Of a stretch of DNA of 64,000 nucleotides, positions 12,283 through 24,820 are shown in pieces. The DNA is taken from positions 23,283,913-23,347,912 of the forward strand of contig NC_057923.1 in the NCBI RefSeq assembly GCF_018873765.1, in the 5' to 3' direction. The position numbers and the translations under genes were made by a program. Source of the DNA: Telopea speciosissima. Its lineage: Eukaryota > Streptophyta > Magnoliopsida > Proteales > Proteaceae. Below the pieces are notes generated by a model that was not told the origin of the DNA, made no database searches, and was given only the letters and a program-made list of their open reading frames with translations. Position 1 is the stretch's first letter. Each line of letters starts with the position of its first letter.

Positions 12283-12814
12283 GTTTCATGTAACCACTAA
12301 GGGGTAAGATGGTCTTTTAGTTATAAATTATTTCTAAAACTAATTCTCTTGTATTTATTACCTTATTTCAGGTACAGAATGATGTCATGCGACATCAAGG
12401 GTGATCCAGACACGGGTAAATGTCCAGGACAGTGTTCTCCACTGGGAAAGTGGGTCCCACAGGGTAAATTTACGTAGACACCCCCTCTAATCCTAATCGG
12501 TCATACAAAACACTTATATAAATATAAATAAATTATACTTACAATAATTTTAGTTGAGGGAGAGCCTTTGCATGGCCTCCAGAGAGCAGATCCGGCACAA
12601 GTACTCCGATGCGGGGTTTCACGGGGGTCCTCTGACTCCAACAAAGCAAGCTGATAAGAATCCCTGGAGTCCTCCATAGGAGTGTCGAGAGATTCGTCTG
12701 TATCCTCGACCGATATAGTCCATAGCATCGATGCTACCATAAACTGAGAGCTGGAACCTGAAATCACACAAGTTCCAAAAGTTCAAATTTATTCAAAAAT
12801 TTGACCGGGTGTCA

Positions 12815-13674
12815 TAATATGAGATGGGTTTCATTACTTAGACTTCGGGCAGAGCAACGGTTATATAAGGGACTCTCAATATCTGTATACAGACAGAATA
12901 ACAGCTATAAAAGGAGGCTTTTGTTATCCGTATGCGGACAGAATAACATCTTGACTAAGAGGTGAGCGCTTTTCACTTAATCGGGTAATCGATGGATCTA
13001 CCCACAACTCAAAATATTGCTCAAAACTCACTTATAAAGGCTTGAAAGAGGGCAAAAATCAGACTGGGAGGGTCTCCTTAGGCTTGGAATCCATGAAAAT
13101 GAGGGGAGGGAGACCCTCCTATTTATAGGGGGTGTCCCACCCTCATGGCACCTGATAGGTCCTCCACAGCACCGTGGATGATGTCATCAAGCTGACATTG
13201 TAGCCTCCCTCGGTGGTGTGGTTTTGTACCCTACTGCCGTGGGAGGCCTCCTAGTGCCCCATGGCCCCGTGGACAGTGTGGTCCCCCTCTTCCCACTTTT
13301 TGAGCCTAAATGGGCTTTTTTGGTGTTTTGGGTATGTTTGGGCCTATGGGCCTTATTTTCTTGGGTTTTTTCCTCCCTTTTGACTCTTCAAAAAATTTTC
13401 TGTCGGGGGGCTCCGCCCCCCTACACCCCACAGAGGGGCTGGCTACCCCCTAGACCCCCACGACCCGCTAACCGGCTAGCGGGACCGCCATGGTTAGGGA
13501 AGGTGAGCAGTACCTCCTTCAATATTTGGTAAAAGGGTCTTATAAGTCATTTTAGGGATGTTAGGGTGATTTGGCTTAAATGTAGGGACAAGAGTCCTTC
13601 TTGAGAGAGATACCGATGTCTGTCCGTGTCCTGTTGTCATCATCGTCGAGGAGTGACAAAATTTAGTGTCTACA
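12815..13674 (+). repeat. LTR remnant from an older retrotransposon
   Basis: Non-coding sequence ending in TTAGTGTCTACA, a typical LTR 3' terminus, directly abutting RTE LINE coding sequence at 13675. Its left end is cut by element A. It contains an imperfect repeat of a motif ending GACAGAATAACA (near 12890 and 12935). No primer site follows, so it is a solo LTR or a fragment. The 104-codon ORF at 13218-13532 is not gene-like. Confidence 0.45.
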
Positions 13675-15647
13675 GGTTTTTTTTGTTGTTGAGAAGAGAG
13701 AAAATATCGATGAATCAATTTGGCTTTATGGCAAGTAAATCTATGGCAGAAGCTATCTACTTATTAAGAAGGCTCATGGAAAGAAATAGAGATAGCAAAA
13801 AGGATCTTCATATGGTCTTTATTGACCTGAAAAAACCCTATGATCGAGTTCCTAGAGATATAATCCGACATGTTCTAGTGAAGAGAGGGGCGTCAAGTAA
13901 ATATGTGGACTCCGGCATATCAGAAATTAGAGCGCTAATTGATGGACTCAGGCTTTGTAGGGAGAGGGGCTTCTAGCATGTGTATGTTAGTTTAGACTCA
14001 ACTACAGTCGTCCGATGTGTTGCAAGCAAAAAATGTAATTCATGGAATGCCTGGTACTAGTTTCAAGAGGTTTTGTGCCTCCTGCAAGAGATCCTGGCGG
14101 TTGTGACTTTCACGTACAGAGAAGGTAATAGGGCTGCAAACTGGCTTGCGAACTATGCCTATAACAGGAAGGAGGACATAGTTTTTGCAGGGGATGTTGG
14201 TCTCCCACGTGAGCTACAGAGAATAGTCCGAGAAGATGCGCTAGGCTTCCCTGTAATAAGAAGCGAGGTTGGGGGATGGTTTTGAGTATGTGAGAATTGA
14301 GTGCTTTTAGCCATTATGGCAAGGGTTGGGGTAAGGCGGGAATGTCCCCCCCCAGTGTATTCCTTATTCTTTTTCCTTGATTTTAATAAAATTCTAGGGG
14401 CTGCCCTGGGTCCCAGAGAATATTCTGGTTAAAAAAAAAAAAAAAAAAAAAAAGAAGTAAATATGTGGATGTAAGTAAAGATATGTATGAATGTGTACTG
14501 ACTAGTGTGAAATATGTGGGAGGTCAGGGTAAGGAATTCCCAATTATGATTGAGTTACATCAGGGATCAGCTTTAAGCATGTATCTATTTGCATTTATAA
14601 TGGACGACCTAACCAAGAGCATTCAAGATGAGGTCCTGTGGTGTATGCTCTTCGTCGATGATATCGTTTTGGTGGATGAGACAAAGGCAGCGATTACCGT
14701 TAAGTTAGAGCTATGGAGATCAACCTTGTTTTAAGATTGGTAAAACGAAGATGGAGTATATGATGTGTAATTTCAGCCATATAATGATGGATATTGTCAT
14801 GGTACGAATTGGGGAAAGAGAGATATTGCAAAGTGACTATTTTTGACATCTGGGGTCTACCATAAATAAAGAAGGTGACATAGAGGTGATGTTTCACAAA
14901 GAATTAAAGTGGAATGGATGAAGTGGAGAGGCACGTCCGGAGTGCTGTGTGACCGACGTACCCCTTTAAAGCTTAAAGGAAAGTTCTATAGGACTTTTGT
15001 ATAACCAACTATAATATATGGGGCAGAATGTTGGGCAATTAAGAAGTGTCATATTGAGAAGATATGTGTAGCAAAGATGAAGATGTTACAATGGATGTGG
15101 GGAAAACTATGAAGGATAAAGTAAGGAATGAGCATTTTAGAGCTGACTTGGGAGGTGTCCTGATCAATGGCAAGCTTTGAGAGAGTTGTTTGAGGTGGTA
15201 TGATCATGTTCAATGGAGGCCTAGGGATGCCCTAGTAAGGAAGAATGATATGATCTTGATTGAAGGAGCTAAAAGAGAGAGAGGCAGACCTAAAATGACC
15301 ATATGAGAAGTTGAGAGGAAGGACATACATAGTCTAGGTCTTGTACCAAGTATGACCTTGGATAGTGCCTATTAGAGGGCAAGGATCCATGTAGCAAACC
15401 CCATTTAGCTGAGATTGTCCTGACTTACTAGGTCGTGCCTCTTTCCTGTTACTCTTTCTTTTTTCTTTTATGTGTCATTTTCCATATTTCATTTTTCATC
15501 TCACTTTCCATACCTCTTTTCCCCTTCTCTTCATTACTCATTCTTGTTTAGTCCTCTGTTTCCCCTACTTTGTTTTGCTTGGATCCATATAGCTAACCCC
15601 ATTAAGTTGGGATAAGGCCGAGTTTTTCATTGTACAAGAATAAAAAA
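13675..15647 (+). mobile_element. RTE-type LINE fragment
   Basis: Degraded LINE reverse transcriptase in two blocks. The first (13675-13909) has NQFGFMASKSMAEAIYLLRR and MVFIDLKKPYDRVPRD; the second (14455-14740) has HQGSALSMYLFAFIMDDL and the active-site-like LFVDDIVLV. The remainder to about 15650 is frameshifted but keeps C-terminal features of plant RTE elements (RERGRPKM-like stretch near 15270-15300) and the usual 3' tail with ATCCATATAGCTAACCCCATT. The 5' end is cut by the LTR remnant and the middle by the L1 insertion at 13910-14454. Function is lost. Confidence 0.82.
13910..14454 (+). mobile_element. 5'-truncated L1 LINE insertion with poly(A) and target duplication
   Basis: A 545-bp insert flanked by perfect 15-bp copies of AAGTAAATATGTGGA (13895-13909 and 14455-14469). 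It ends in a run of 23 A (14431-14453). It encodes the last part of an L1-type RNase H domain (FTYREGNRAANWLANYA) and the ORF2 tail up to TGA near 14285, with stops inside. The rest is the L1 3' UTR. A clean target-primed insertion inside the RTE LINE. Confidence 0.92.
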
Positions 15648-16189
15648 ATCCATTTGGTAGTTCAATTTTTTTAAATATATTCTCTATATTTCTTTGGGAA
15701 AGGTGGTGGTGGCAAGGGCAGGGCAGGGAAGGGGGTGATTGTGGCGGTGGCGGTGGCGGTGGCGGGGTGATGGTGGTGAGACCATTAGGAGAAGAAGAAG
15801 GGTGATGTTTTATTTTTAATATGAAGTTACTACTTTGCCCATCAAATTATTCATCTGCTCATTAAAGAGCAAAAGTGAAATCAAATGAAATAGAAATTCT
15901 TACAGTTCCTCGGCTATTTCACTGAAATAAGGTACACAAATCAAACCAAACAATATTTGAAATAGAAATCATATCAAATCAGGCCTAAATCTCTATATCT
16001 ACCAAAAAAAATGTCTCTATGATAATCTACCTCTCAAGTCCCACTCATATAAGCTTTAAAATAAATAAATAAATAAAAAGATGATATGATTGGCAGGCAT
16101 CTAAAGCATCTTCCCTCACTCCTTAAGCAACATGGATAAAAAAAATCTTTATTATAGTATTAAAATCTTAATCCCCTAAATCCTCATAG
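15648..16189. other. Intergenic, with GGCGGT microsatellite
   Basis: No gene. GTGGCG-type hexamer repeats at about 15741-15765; the rest is AT-rich and unremarkable. Confidence 0.6.
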
Positions 16190-16197
16190 TCTACAAC

Positions 16198-19100
16198 ATG
16201 GATAGGACCTTCTCAAACCTAGGGTGGAGGCAGGTATATGAAGATGCAGTGGTTTTTGTTCGCCCTGCTATTGGCTCTGATCATACCCCACTTCTTATTG
16301 ATTCAAAGGGTGGTAGATCAATAGGCGAGTTACATCCTTTCTGCTTTGAGGTGATGTGGCTGCGCCATCCGAGCTGTCACGATGTTATGTCTTCTGGATG
16401 GGCAGCTCATTGCTTTGGGTCGGCTGCTCAAATTTTACATCATAAACTTGAGCATTGAAAGCATCAATTCAAGCAATGGAATAAGGATGTGTCCAGAAAT
16501 GTTCAATTCAAAATCAGAAAGTTAAAGCAGGAATTGGAGCGCATGCAAGGTCTTCCTCCTTCTACATTCAGTCAAGAGGAGGAGTCATTTATTCTAAAAC
16601 AATTAGAGGAGGAATTGAAAAAGGAGGAAATTATGTGGCACCAGAAGTCTCAAATTGATTGGTTGAAAAGTGGAGATTTGAATACCAATTTCTTTTACAA
16701 CTACGATCCAGAGAAGGCAAAGGAGTCGCATTCTCAAATTAAAAGTCGAGGGAGGCAGTTGGACAACATCAGAATCTGAAGTTTGTAATCTCTTGGCATC
16801 TCATTTTCAGGATGTTTATACTTCTGAACCGGTGGATGAAGAAGTGCTCCAACAAGTTTTAGATATGGTTCACCCAATGACCTCTCAAAGTGTCAATGAT
16901 TCCTTATGTAAAACTCCAAATTTGGAGGAAATTAAAAGAGCTTTATTTGCCCTGAGCCCCTTAAAATCCCTAGGGCCTGATGGTTTTCCTCCAACTCTCT
17001 TCTAAAAAATTTGGGAGATTACTCAGAATGAGCTCAGTAACTTTGTAACAGATTTCTTTGAAATAGGTACTATGGCCAAGAATGTAAACTGAACTTATAT
17101 TTCTCTCATTCCAAAGGTTTCTACACCAGAGTCTGTTGATCAGTTCCGTCCCATCAGTCTCTGTGGAGTAAGCTTTAAGGTTATTACAAAGATCATTGCA
17201 GATAGATTGAAGCAAACCCTAGATGATATTATTTCTCCTTGCCAGTCAGCTTTCATTCCTAATCGGCTCATCTCCGACAAATTCTTATTGCGCATGAAGC
17301 ATTCCATTACATCAAGAAGCGGAGGAAAGGAAAATCTAAATTTCTTGCCTTGAAGTTGGACATGCAGAAAGCTTATGATCGCTTGGAGTGGCCTTTTATT
17401 AAAGGTATGCTACTCAAACTTGGCTTTAGCACTCAATGGGTATCTCTTGTCATGACGTGTATAAGTACAATGTCTTATACCTTGATGGTCAATGGTTCTG
17501 AAAGATATCAATCCAACCCGTGGCATTAGACAAGGGGATCCTCTCTCTCTTGCAATTTTTGTTTTATGCTCTCAGGCTCTTTCTTCAATCATCAATCGGG
17601 CTATGGAGACAAATTCAATCCATGGGTTCAAAATCAAAAATAGATCTCCTATGATCACTCATCTACTTTTTGCAGATGATTGTTGGTTATTCTCAAAGGT
17701 TGACTTGCAGAAGATATCTTCTCTCAAGGATTGTTTGGATCTTTATTGTCGAGCCACAAGTCGAGCAATCAATTACAATAAATCCGGTCTCACTTTCAGC
17801 CCCAACACTCAAGCTCAGTTCAAACGATGGTTTTCAAGGGTACTAAAAGCCCCATATGGTGATGGTCCTTTAAAATATCTAGACCTTCCAACAAATTTCA
17901 GTGGCTCTAAAGCGACTCTGTTTCAAGACTTTAAGGATTGGACTTTTAGAAGATTGCAAGGGTGGAAGGAGTCTTTACTTTCTCATGCTGGCAAAGAAGT
18001 GATGATTAAATCAGTTGCTTCCTCTATGTCAAATTATGCAGCCTCTTACTTCAAGCTTCCTATATCTCATCATGATCAAGTAAGGATGGCGGTGTCAAAT
18101 TTCTTTTGGGGTTCATCTGGTAACAAAGTAAGTATTCACTGGATTTCTTGGCCTCGTTTGTGCCATTCTAAGGAAAAAGGTGGCCTGGGTGATCCTCACC
18201 TTCAAAACCTTGCTTTATTATCAAAGACAGCATAGTGGATTTGGTCTCAACCAGATTCCTTCTGGGCTAGATATCTCAAAGCAATATATTTTCCACGGAC
18301 CGATTTCTTACACTCATCAGCGGGTAACCAACCCTCCTGGGATTGGCGTAGGATACTTGAGGGGCATAATGTCCTTCTCCAGGGCCTCATTTGGCAAGTG
18401 AGAGACAGTTCATGTATTAGAATATGGGAGGATAGATGGCTACCATCCACTAAAGATTTTAAAATCCAATACCCACGACCACCGAATTGCAGTATTGATT
18501 TGGTTTTTGATCTCATTGATCATGAGAATAGAAGATGGAGAACGGATCTGTTGGAGTCGATTTTCCATCCTTCTGATGTACACGCCATTATGGAAATTAA
18601 TCTAAGCCTGTATCAATTAGAAGATAAGCAGGTATGGGGAGCTTCTCGGACTGGTCAGTTCCCCGTAAAATCAGCTTATCACTTACTGTCAAATATTGAC
18701 TATGATCGATCCTCAAGAAGGCCATCTTCCTCTAGATGTCCAATGTACAGTCTTGTTCCTGATATGGTGTGAAAAAGAATTTGATCATGCCAGACATTAC
18801 CAAAGATTCGTAGTTTTCTATGGCGAGTTTGTACACAAGGAATGGCATCCAATGAAGCTTTGTTCCAAAGGCGTATAAATCTGGATACATCTTGTTTGCA
18901 GTGCAATGAACAAATGGAATTCGTCGATCATATCTTCTTTGGATATTCGTTTGCAAGAGCAGTTTGGTTCAGCGGTTCTCTAACCTACTCCATTTCTAAT
19001 GTCTCTGGCCCAAAAACTTATCTTTGGATTAAAGATTGGGATAGTATTTTTGCAGCAAACAAAGTACGGACAAGGGAGGCTTTTTCGTTGGCATCTTTTA

Positions 19101-19549
19101 TATGTTGGAGATTATGGAAAGTGCGTAATGACAAGGTGTTCAATGGGAAAACTTGGACTCCAGAGGAAATGATACAGTATAGTCAAGTAGCTTTTGATGA
19201 ATTTCAGTTGGCGGTGAGGGAGGGAAGGATTGAAGGACCTGCTACCTCTTCTAATCCATCTTCACGCCAATCAAGATGGGAAACTCCAAAATGCAAATTT
19301 TATAAAGTTGAATTACAATGCCTCTATGCAACTTGATGGCTCTATTGGGGGTATTGGTTTCATTCTTAGAGATAGTTTTGGAGCACAACTTACGGCTGTT
19401 TCGGAAAAGATGTTTTTCACAGCTGTCGTGGTGGGTGAAGTTTTGACAGTACGGGCGGGCTTACTCTATGCTCAAACTTTGGTGTTAGACCAAATTCAGG
19501 TGGAATTTGATAATTCAGAGGTTATAGCATCTCTTAACAGGGCGAGCTA
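16198..19549 (+). pseudogene. L1 LINE ORF2 (endonuclease end, RT, zinc-binding region, start of RNase H)
   Basis: Domains in order are the endonuclease C-terminus (SDHTPLL), then reverse transcriptase with PLKSLGPDGFP and LIPKV (near 16960-17115). The RT continues with LDMQKAYDRLEW (near 17355-17390), GIRQGDPLS and the active site LLFADDCWLF (near 17670). The zf-RVT region has CLQCNEQMEFVDHIFF (near 18895-18950), and the RNase H start has VEFDNSEVIASLNR (near 19500-19545). The frame changes near 16775, 17480 and 19290, with extra stops at about 16456, 17003 and 18233. ORF2 of L1 nicks target DNA and copies the RNA there. This copy is dead. Confidence 0.9.
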
Positions 19550-21821
19550 TGTTATACCCGCACCCGGGATTATAATTAATTATTATTTCTTCCCCATGAC
19601 GTGTAGTTACCACTGCCATGTATGCTGGTGAGTTATACTCACTGGTGGTCAAACCCAGCTATAAAATCATTGACCACAGTACGGGTTTGCCTATGGAGGA
19701 AAGATTCCTCAACCGCTAGTGGGAGAAATTCGTCGATGGCAACTTTGTCGACTTTCCTCCAAGTACCAGCCCGGGAAGCGAAGAGTTTAGGAAAGAGCAC
19801 CCTGGACCGTCGCCTCAGTTGGATACTTCGTTCAGTGATGAACTTGGCATTGCCGTGGCGAAACTATTCGAGGTCATGGGTGACGCACCATGACAATGGA
19901 GAAGTAAGTTCTAGCCCTTGACTTATTTATTTACCCTTTCCCTTGATGTCCTCAAAGTGCGGGTCAAGGTTTGGACCGTCCAGGCTATTTTACTTAAGTA
20001 GGGAATATTTTACTTGTGGGTCCCACATACCTCGGGAAATTTATGAGGGACTTATGACCCCATATTATGTGGATCCCACCCTTTAATAGACCCCCTTTGA
20101 TAGACTTCTTTCTTATTTAGAACTAATGGACGACCCATTTAACTTGGGTGACCCGTTTAACTTAAAGTGACCCATTTAACTTATTTGACCCAAGAATGGG
20201 TTTTATTCTATTATCTTGCCCAATCAAATGGACCCTAAGCCCCACTTACCTTAAATAGAGCTAATAGGGCATTCATTTGGGCATTACAACTCCCATCTAC
20301 CCCAAAAACGTGGAAGAGAGAAAGAAGGAAAGAGGAAGAAGGGTAGAGAAGCTTGGTTGGAGGCTTAGGACCTCACCTCTTGGAGCCCTCAACATGGAGC
20401 TCCCCTACCTTGGGGTAGGTAAGCCATCAAAACCCTCTTCCCTTCTTCTATTTTTGAGTTTTGGGGTTGGGAAATGGGAAAGGACTTGACCTAGGGTTCC
20501 ACTTGGAACCCAAGGATCGATGGAACCTTTAATCTAGGCTATTGTGGAGTTGTTACACTTCATTGCTAGCCCTAAAACTCACAATCTCATTCTATTTGAG
20601 AAACCTAGGGTTTCTACCCTATTATGCTTTAGAATAGGTTATTCTTGGATTCACCTCTTGAATCCCTTAGGTTGTATGGACCTAATGAGGTCTTAGAATC
20701 CTAATAGACCTAAGGGGGAAGCTCCTTTGAAGTCTCCTTACCTTTAAACCCCTTAGAAATGGAACCCTTGTTGAAGAACCCCTTGAATCTCAGACTTGGA
20801 GGTATGAGGTTTTAAATTTGGTTTTAAGACCTACGCGAAACCACCCTGAAACTACCTCCCTGAGTCAGCCCCTGGTTAGCTAGGATTTACATGCGGTTTC
20901 AGTCTTTTGAGAAAAATCACCCATAAAATCACACTTGGCGGAGACTCTCCTAAGCCCCTGGTTAACTAGGATTTACATGCGATTTCAGGAATTGGGCATG
21001 AGACCACCCATAAAACCACTCTACCTCTGAAACCTTATACTTAGGTGATTTAATGGGTACCTTTTTGGGGATCCTTCCCTTTATTTGTTTAACCCTATTC
21101 TCACTCTTTTCTTAGGTTTAAAATTCCCATCTTGTAGCCCCACAGTGTCTCCCGAGTTGTCACAGTAGCATATACCTTTGACTTAGTCTATGTGATAGGT
21201 GGAAAATTTACTAACATATGCATGCATCATTGGATTATATATGATTTGTGTGTTTGTGCATCCCCATCCCCTCACTGGCTCAGTGGAACTAACCCCCTCG
21301 TGCGTACACTTTTTAGATTATGATGCAGATGGCGGGTATCTCACGGGACTTGAAGTCCAGCCCTCGGGATATGATGACATTGGTACGGAGGAGCCGGAAG
21401 CTATGTTAGAGGAACATGACAACGGGTGTCCTTATGATGATTGCGCCTACGGGCCGTGAGGATATTTGGGACTTGATCCCTTTTTGATTATTTTGCAGCT
21501 TAGGCCCCTGTATAAATATTTACTGTTATACCCTTTGATAGATATTAGATGGTCATGGAAAATGTATTTAACTACAGTACTTTATCATTTAGCCTTTAAA
21601 CATCTTGTAACTATTTGCTTTTATACGCTTCCGCAAAACTACTGATCTTTGGAATATAATATTTTCTTTTTGCATTCTGATATTATATTGCATTAATATT
21701 GGTTATGACTGTGCGTTGGGATACTGTGTCCGTGATCCGAGCAGCTTAATAGGATGACACGCGTCATCCTAGTCACCCTTTATATTGTATTATATTCCTT
21801 GTCTGGAATAGGGACGTGACA
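19550..21821 (+). repeat. Left (5') LTR of element B
   Basis: Starts TGTTATACCCGCACCCG and ends GACGTGACA. Matches 24821-27667 along its length but lacks about 590 bases present there (26386-26976). A TTAAATAG stretch near 20248 could be the core promoter. Confidence 0.92.
21241..21459 (+). CDS. Small LTR-embedded ORF of element B (72 codons)
   Basis: Sense-strand ORF from ATG 21241 to TGA 21459, ending 362 bases before the LTR end. Its tail EEHDNGCPYDDCAYGP parallels IEHDAACSCDDCAFS of element A at nearly the same distance from the LTR end (337 bases). Upstream it has a PHPLTGSVELTP stretch. The copy in the right LTR (27088-27304) has lost the ATG and carries a stop but keeps CSCDDCAYGP. 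No known domain. Confidence 0.35.
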   Translation: MICVFVHPHPLTGSVELTPSCVHFLDYDADGGYLTGLEVQPSGYDDIGTEEPEAMLEEHDNGCPYDDCAYGP

Positions 21822-21824
21822 ACG

Positions 21825-21836
21825 TGGTATCAGAGC
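21825..21836 (+). other. Primer binding site of element B
   Basis: TGGTATCAGAGC, complementary to the 3' end of initiator tRNA-Met, three bases after the 5' LTR. Confidence 0.92.
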
Positions 21837-22013
21837 ATGATGCTCTACACCAACCACAGTCTCGTGGACTCATTATTTACTCTATACAATTAGGTTCTAA
21901 TTTAAAAGCTTCCAACAAGAATAATTAAAATGTGTGTGAAACCTAGGGAGAAAACTAGTTCAGTGTGAAAGCCGATGACAATAGTGATTAATAGGAACAA
22001 TAGTAGAAGGAAA

Positions 22014-22016
<3 letters not shown>

Positions 22017-22102
<86 letters not shown>
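22017..22102. repeat. (AT)43 microsatellite
   Basis: Uninterrupted AT dinucleotide run of 86 bases inside element B. An ORF translated through it is an artefact. Confidence 0.97.
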
Positions 22103-22104
<2 letters not shown>

Positions 22105-22279
22105 CTTAAGTTTAAGCTGTTTAGTACATTGTTCACAAACCCAAAAAGAAAGTACAAAACTTCAGTTGAAATACCGACTACAAGTTCTTACAACCAAAAA
22201 TAGCAAAGAAAAAGTACTAAATAGTAAGGCTATATAACTGAAAGTCCCAAGAGAAACATGGTAGGAAAGGTCATGGAGT

Positions 22280-23429
22280 CTATAACTCCATCTCATTACT
22301 ACTGCCAGACTCGTCATCGGTCCCTCCATCGTGAAGGTAGGAATGCAGGTCATGCATCTACCTCTTGAGATTTTTTATGCGTTGCTCAGACACATCAAGT
22401 CGAGCATTCACCCCATCAAAGCCCTGGGCCATGTTGGTGCTCATCTGACCCAAGACTGCAAGGACCCTGTCAATATCAGACCCTCCTGGACAGTGCTAAA
22501 TGATGAGGCCATGTGCACAGCTGGCTGGGGAGGAGGCTCTGGTGCAATGGGGCTCCGGCATGTAACCCTCTGCTGGGGGAATTGGTTCCCCATCACTATA
22601 TGTATCGGCCTGGATTCGCATGCTCGCAATTGCATTGCGATCCAGAGGAGGATCCTCAGTCAAGTCCTGGTCCTCACCACTCAAGTCAACCCCAAAATGC
22701 TGGAAGATGGTAGTAAGCAGCCTCCCATAGGGTAAGTCTAAGTTCTTTGTAGGATTTTATCCTGTGTGAGCCATGGTACGCATTATGATGTAGGGTAAGC
22801 AAAGTGGTATGCCCTTGTAGAGATGATATGCCACGTACCCCCACAAAGATCGAGGGCATGGTGCGATGTCCTGCTATGGGTACTATGTTGTGTTGCACAA
22901 TTCTACTCAACACCCTTGGGGACGCATCAAATAGAGTTTCGGGCACCTTTTTCTCAAAGTTTCCATGGGTAAGCTCCTTGTACAGCTCCATATATGCCTC
23001 TCACCTGATGAAGGAGTAGGGGTTCTTTCCCGGTGAATAATAAGTCTTCACTCCCCCAATAGACACATTAACAATGTCGGCCAACTATGCTGTAGTAAAG
23101 GCTATAGGAACCCCCTTGACCTATGAAACAACCCGATAATTCGGTGTGCCTGGGTTCTCGGTGTCCAGATTTGCATAGAAATGGCAAATGAGTTTCGGGT
23201 AGTATGGTTCAGAGAGGTTGAAAATGTTGATCCACGCCAATGCCTCGAATATCTGCTCCACCTTGTAAGCTTTGAGATCATCCAACACTACATCCCGCCC
23301 TTCCACTATATTTTTGAAGTGGAAGTAGTCTTGGTAAAGCTCTTGGTCCTCTATCTTTTGAAATCATAATGGATCTAGGACAGTTGGTGCAGCCTATTCA
23401 ACGCGTGCACGTCGTGTTCTTGGGGCTAT
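22280..23429 (-). pseudogene. Decayed antisense ORF of element B, homologous to 8728-9921
   Basis: Lies on the strand opposite to element B, directly inside its 5' LTR, as in element A. Recognisable blocks match the element A protein in order: FHFKNIVEGRDVVLDDLKAYKV (about 23260-23325; compare VLPDLVAFKV), SEPYYPKLICHF, SPRVLSRIVQHNIV (compare SARVLSRICGHNVV), and the C-terminal coiled-coil-like LGQMSTNMAQGFDGVNARL (compare the RQGFDNM region). It ends SSNEMEL with TAG at 22280-22282. The expected start codon appears as ATA at 23427-23429. Several stops and frame changes make it non-functional. Confidence 0.8.
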
Positions 23430-24807
23430 TGATTGTTTTAACCTACAGCCAAAAGCCAAACATATATAACGGGTTAGTACCTTGAGTGCTAAGGCCTAAG
23501 TAGATGATCAATGTAAGGCTATGAAGTTCAAAACCTAGCCTTGATTTTTCCTTTCAAAGTAAATTAAATTACAGTAGGATTCTTAGGCTAGAAAATTCTG
23601 ATTTTATCAAATTATGATCTAAGAAGTTGGGGTGCATAGAATCTAAACCTGTAGAATGATATTAAGAAAAGAAAGTAATAGGTTGGTTTGGGCTGGTTTA
23701 TTTGAGTGAGGCATAAAGGTCACGTGTATTTGAAAGTCATTCATAACACCTCAAGCTAGTGACGACTCTATTTGAACTTTACTTGGTTTATCCAAACCTT
23801 GTTTAGACTCATAGAGAAAGTCCTACACCGTGATTTGACTTTCCAAAAAAGGACTTAGCAAATCGTACCTGAGAACTTCTTGTTCTTGCGGATTGACCTA
23901 GATGACAGATATGTCCATAGGGATATGAATATAATTATTAAACTTATATTTTATATATGTGCGGGTTGAGAATAGAATAAATAAATATATTCCTTAAACC
24001 CTTGTGTGTGGCTAGATTAGTTCTTCTGGGCCATGAGTATGACCTTACCTCGACCTTGCTGTGTAACTAGTTGGAGCCCTGACCTTGGTTGACCAAACCT
24101 TAGGATAATGAATAATGAGTTTAATGACCGCGTAGGTTAAGTTATTGAGACCTGCTTGAAGAGTTGACTTGGACCAAAACTACTAGAAGGTTGTTGGTTC
24201 TTGAAAGAGGACTGATGTGGACTCTTCCCTGTGGGATAACTATGTAATAGGTTTAAAAGTTGTGAAAGCTGAAACTGAAGGATGTAACAAGACCTTCTCC
24301 AACGACAGATATGAATGGGGTAATGGATCACCAAATGCGTTCCCTCCGTATTGGGAACGAACAATAGGAGATTCCATCAATATTCCAAATCATTCTAAAG
24401 TTGGACTAGGTAATGAGACAACCAGAAGTGAAAGCCTTCAGAATGTGAACCCTATGTTGGGAAATGGACAGGTTAAATCCTGTAACCCAAGAATGACCAG
24501 AGTAGTGAAGGCTAGAGTAGTATTACCTGATCTGGAAGATCTAGGGAACCTTTGTTCCTTGAGATTTAACTTAGTAGTTGGAACCCTATTTTCCTAGGGT
24601 TATTGTGAACCACACCCCTGTGGTAATGTGACCCTATAAGAAAAAGAGAATTGTGGTACCTGACTTGTTGTGCCATGTAGGCACTACCTCATCTTGACCC
24701 GACCTTTAACTTAGTTTAAAATGTGGGTGATTTGGGACGTTGTTATCCAATAGCCTTTATCCCTTAAGACCCTAGCTGCCTCAAATTTCAGAGACAAAAT
24801 TTCTTGT
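23430..24807. other. Remaining interior of element B, no recognised coding
   Basis: No gag, protease, RT or integrase motif found in any frame. A plus-strand ORF of 126 codons at 24217-24597 matches nothing I know. Near 24785-24800 a TTTCAGAGACAAAATTTC stretch corresponds to the conserved end of pol in element A, showing that the internal loss removed nearly all of gag-pol. Confidence 0.55.
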
Positions 24808-24820
24808 AAGGTGGGGGGGA
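24808..24820 (+). other. Polypurine tract of element B
   Basis: AAGGTGGGGGGGA immediately before the right LTR. Confidence 0.85.

Larger units (their letters stand above)
1..12814 (-). mobile_element. Ty3/gypsy chromovirus (Tekay/Del-like), element A, left LTR cut by window edge
   Basis: A long LTR retrotransposon read on the minus strand. Bases 1-2364 are a direct repeat of 10451-12814. Going leftward from the 5' LTR (10249-12814) come a tRNA-Met-type primer site, an antisense ORF on the plus strand, gag, protease, reverse transcriptase, RNase H, integrase with a C-terminal chromodomain, a polypurine tract and the 3' LTR. The order PR-RT-RH-IN is Ty3/gypsy and the chromodomain places it among chromoviruses; long LTRs ending in GTGTGACA suggest the Tekay/Del group (inference). 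gag and pol share one reading frame interrupted by many stops, so the copy is dead. In the first 600 bases the LTRs differ at about 4-5 % of sites by eye, mostly transitions. The left target site lies outside the window. Confidence 0.93.
10249..12814 (-). repeat. 5' LTR of element A (complete, 2566 bp)
   Basis: On the minus strand it starts TGACACCCGG at 12814 and ends GTGTGACA at 10249, next to the primer site. It matches 1-2364 from 10451 on. The bases to its right (TAATA) would be one copy of the target duplication; the other is outside the window. Confidence 0.93.

Noticed and set aside
13218..13532. 104-codon ORF rich in Pro, Trp and Leu
   Set aside because: Lies in an LTR remnant, follows GC-rich composition, and shows no domain or codon pattern.
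21960..22157. ORF of alternating Tyr and Ile
   Set aside because: Translation of the (AT)43 microsatellite.
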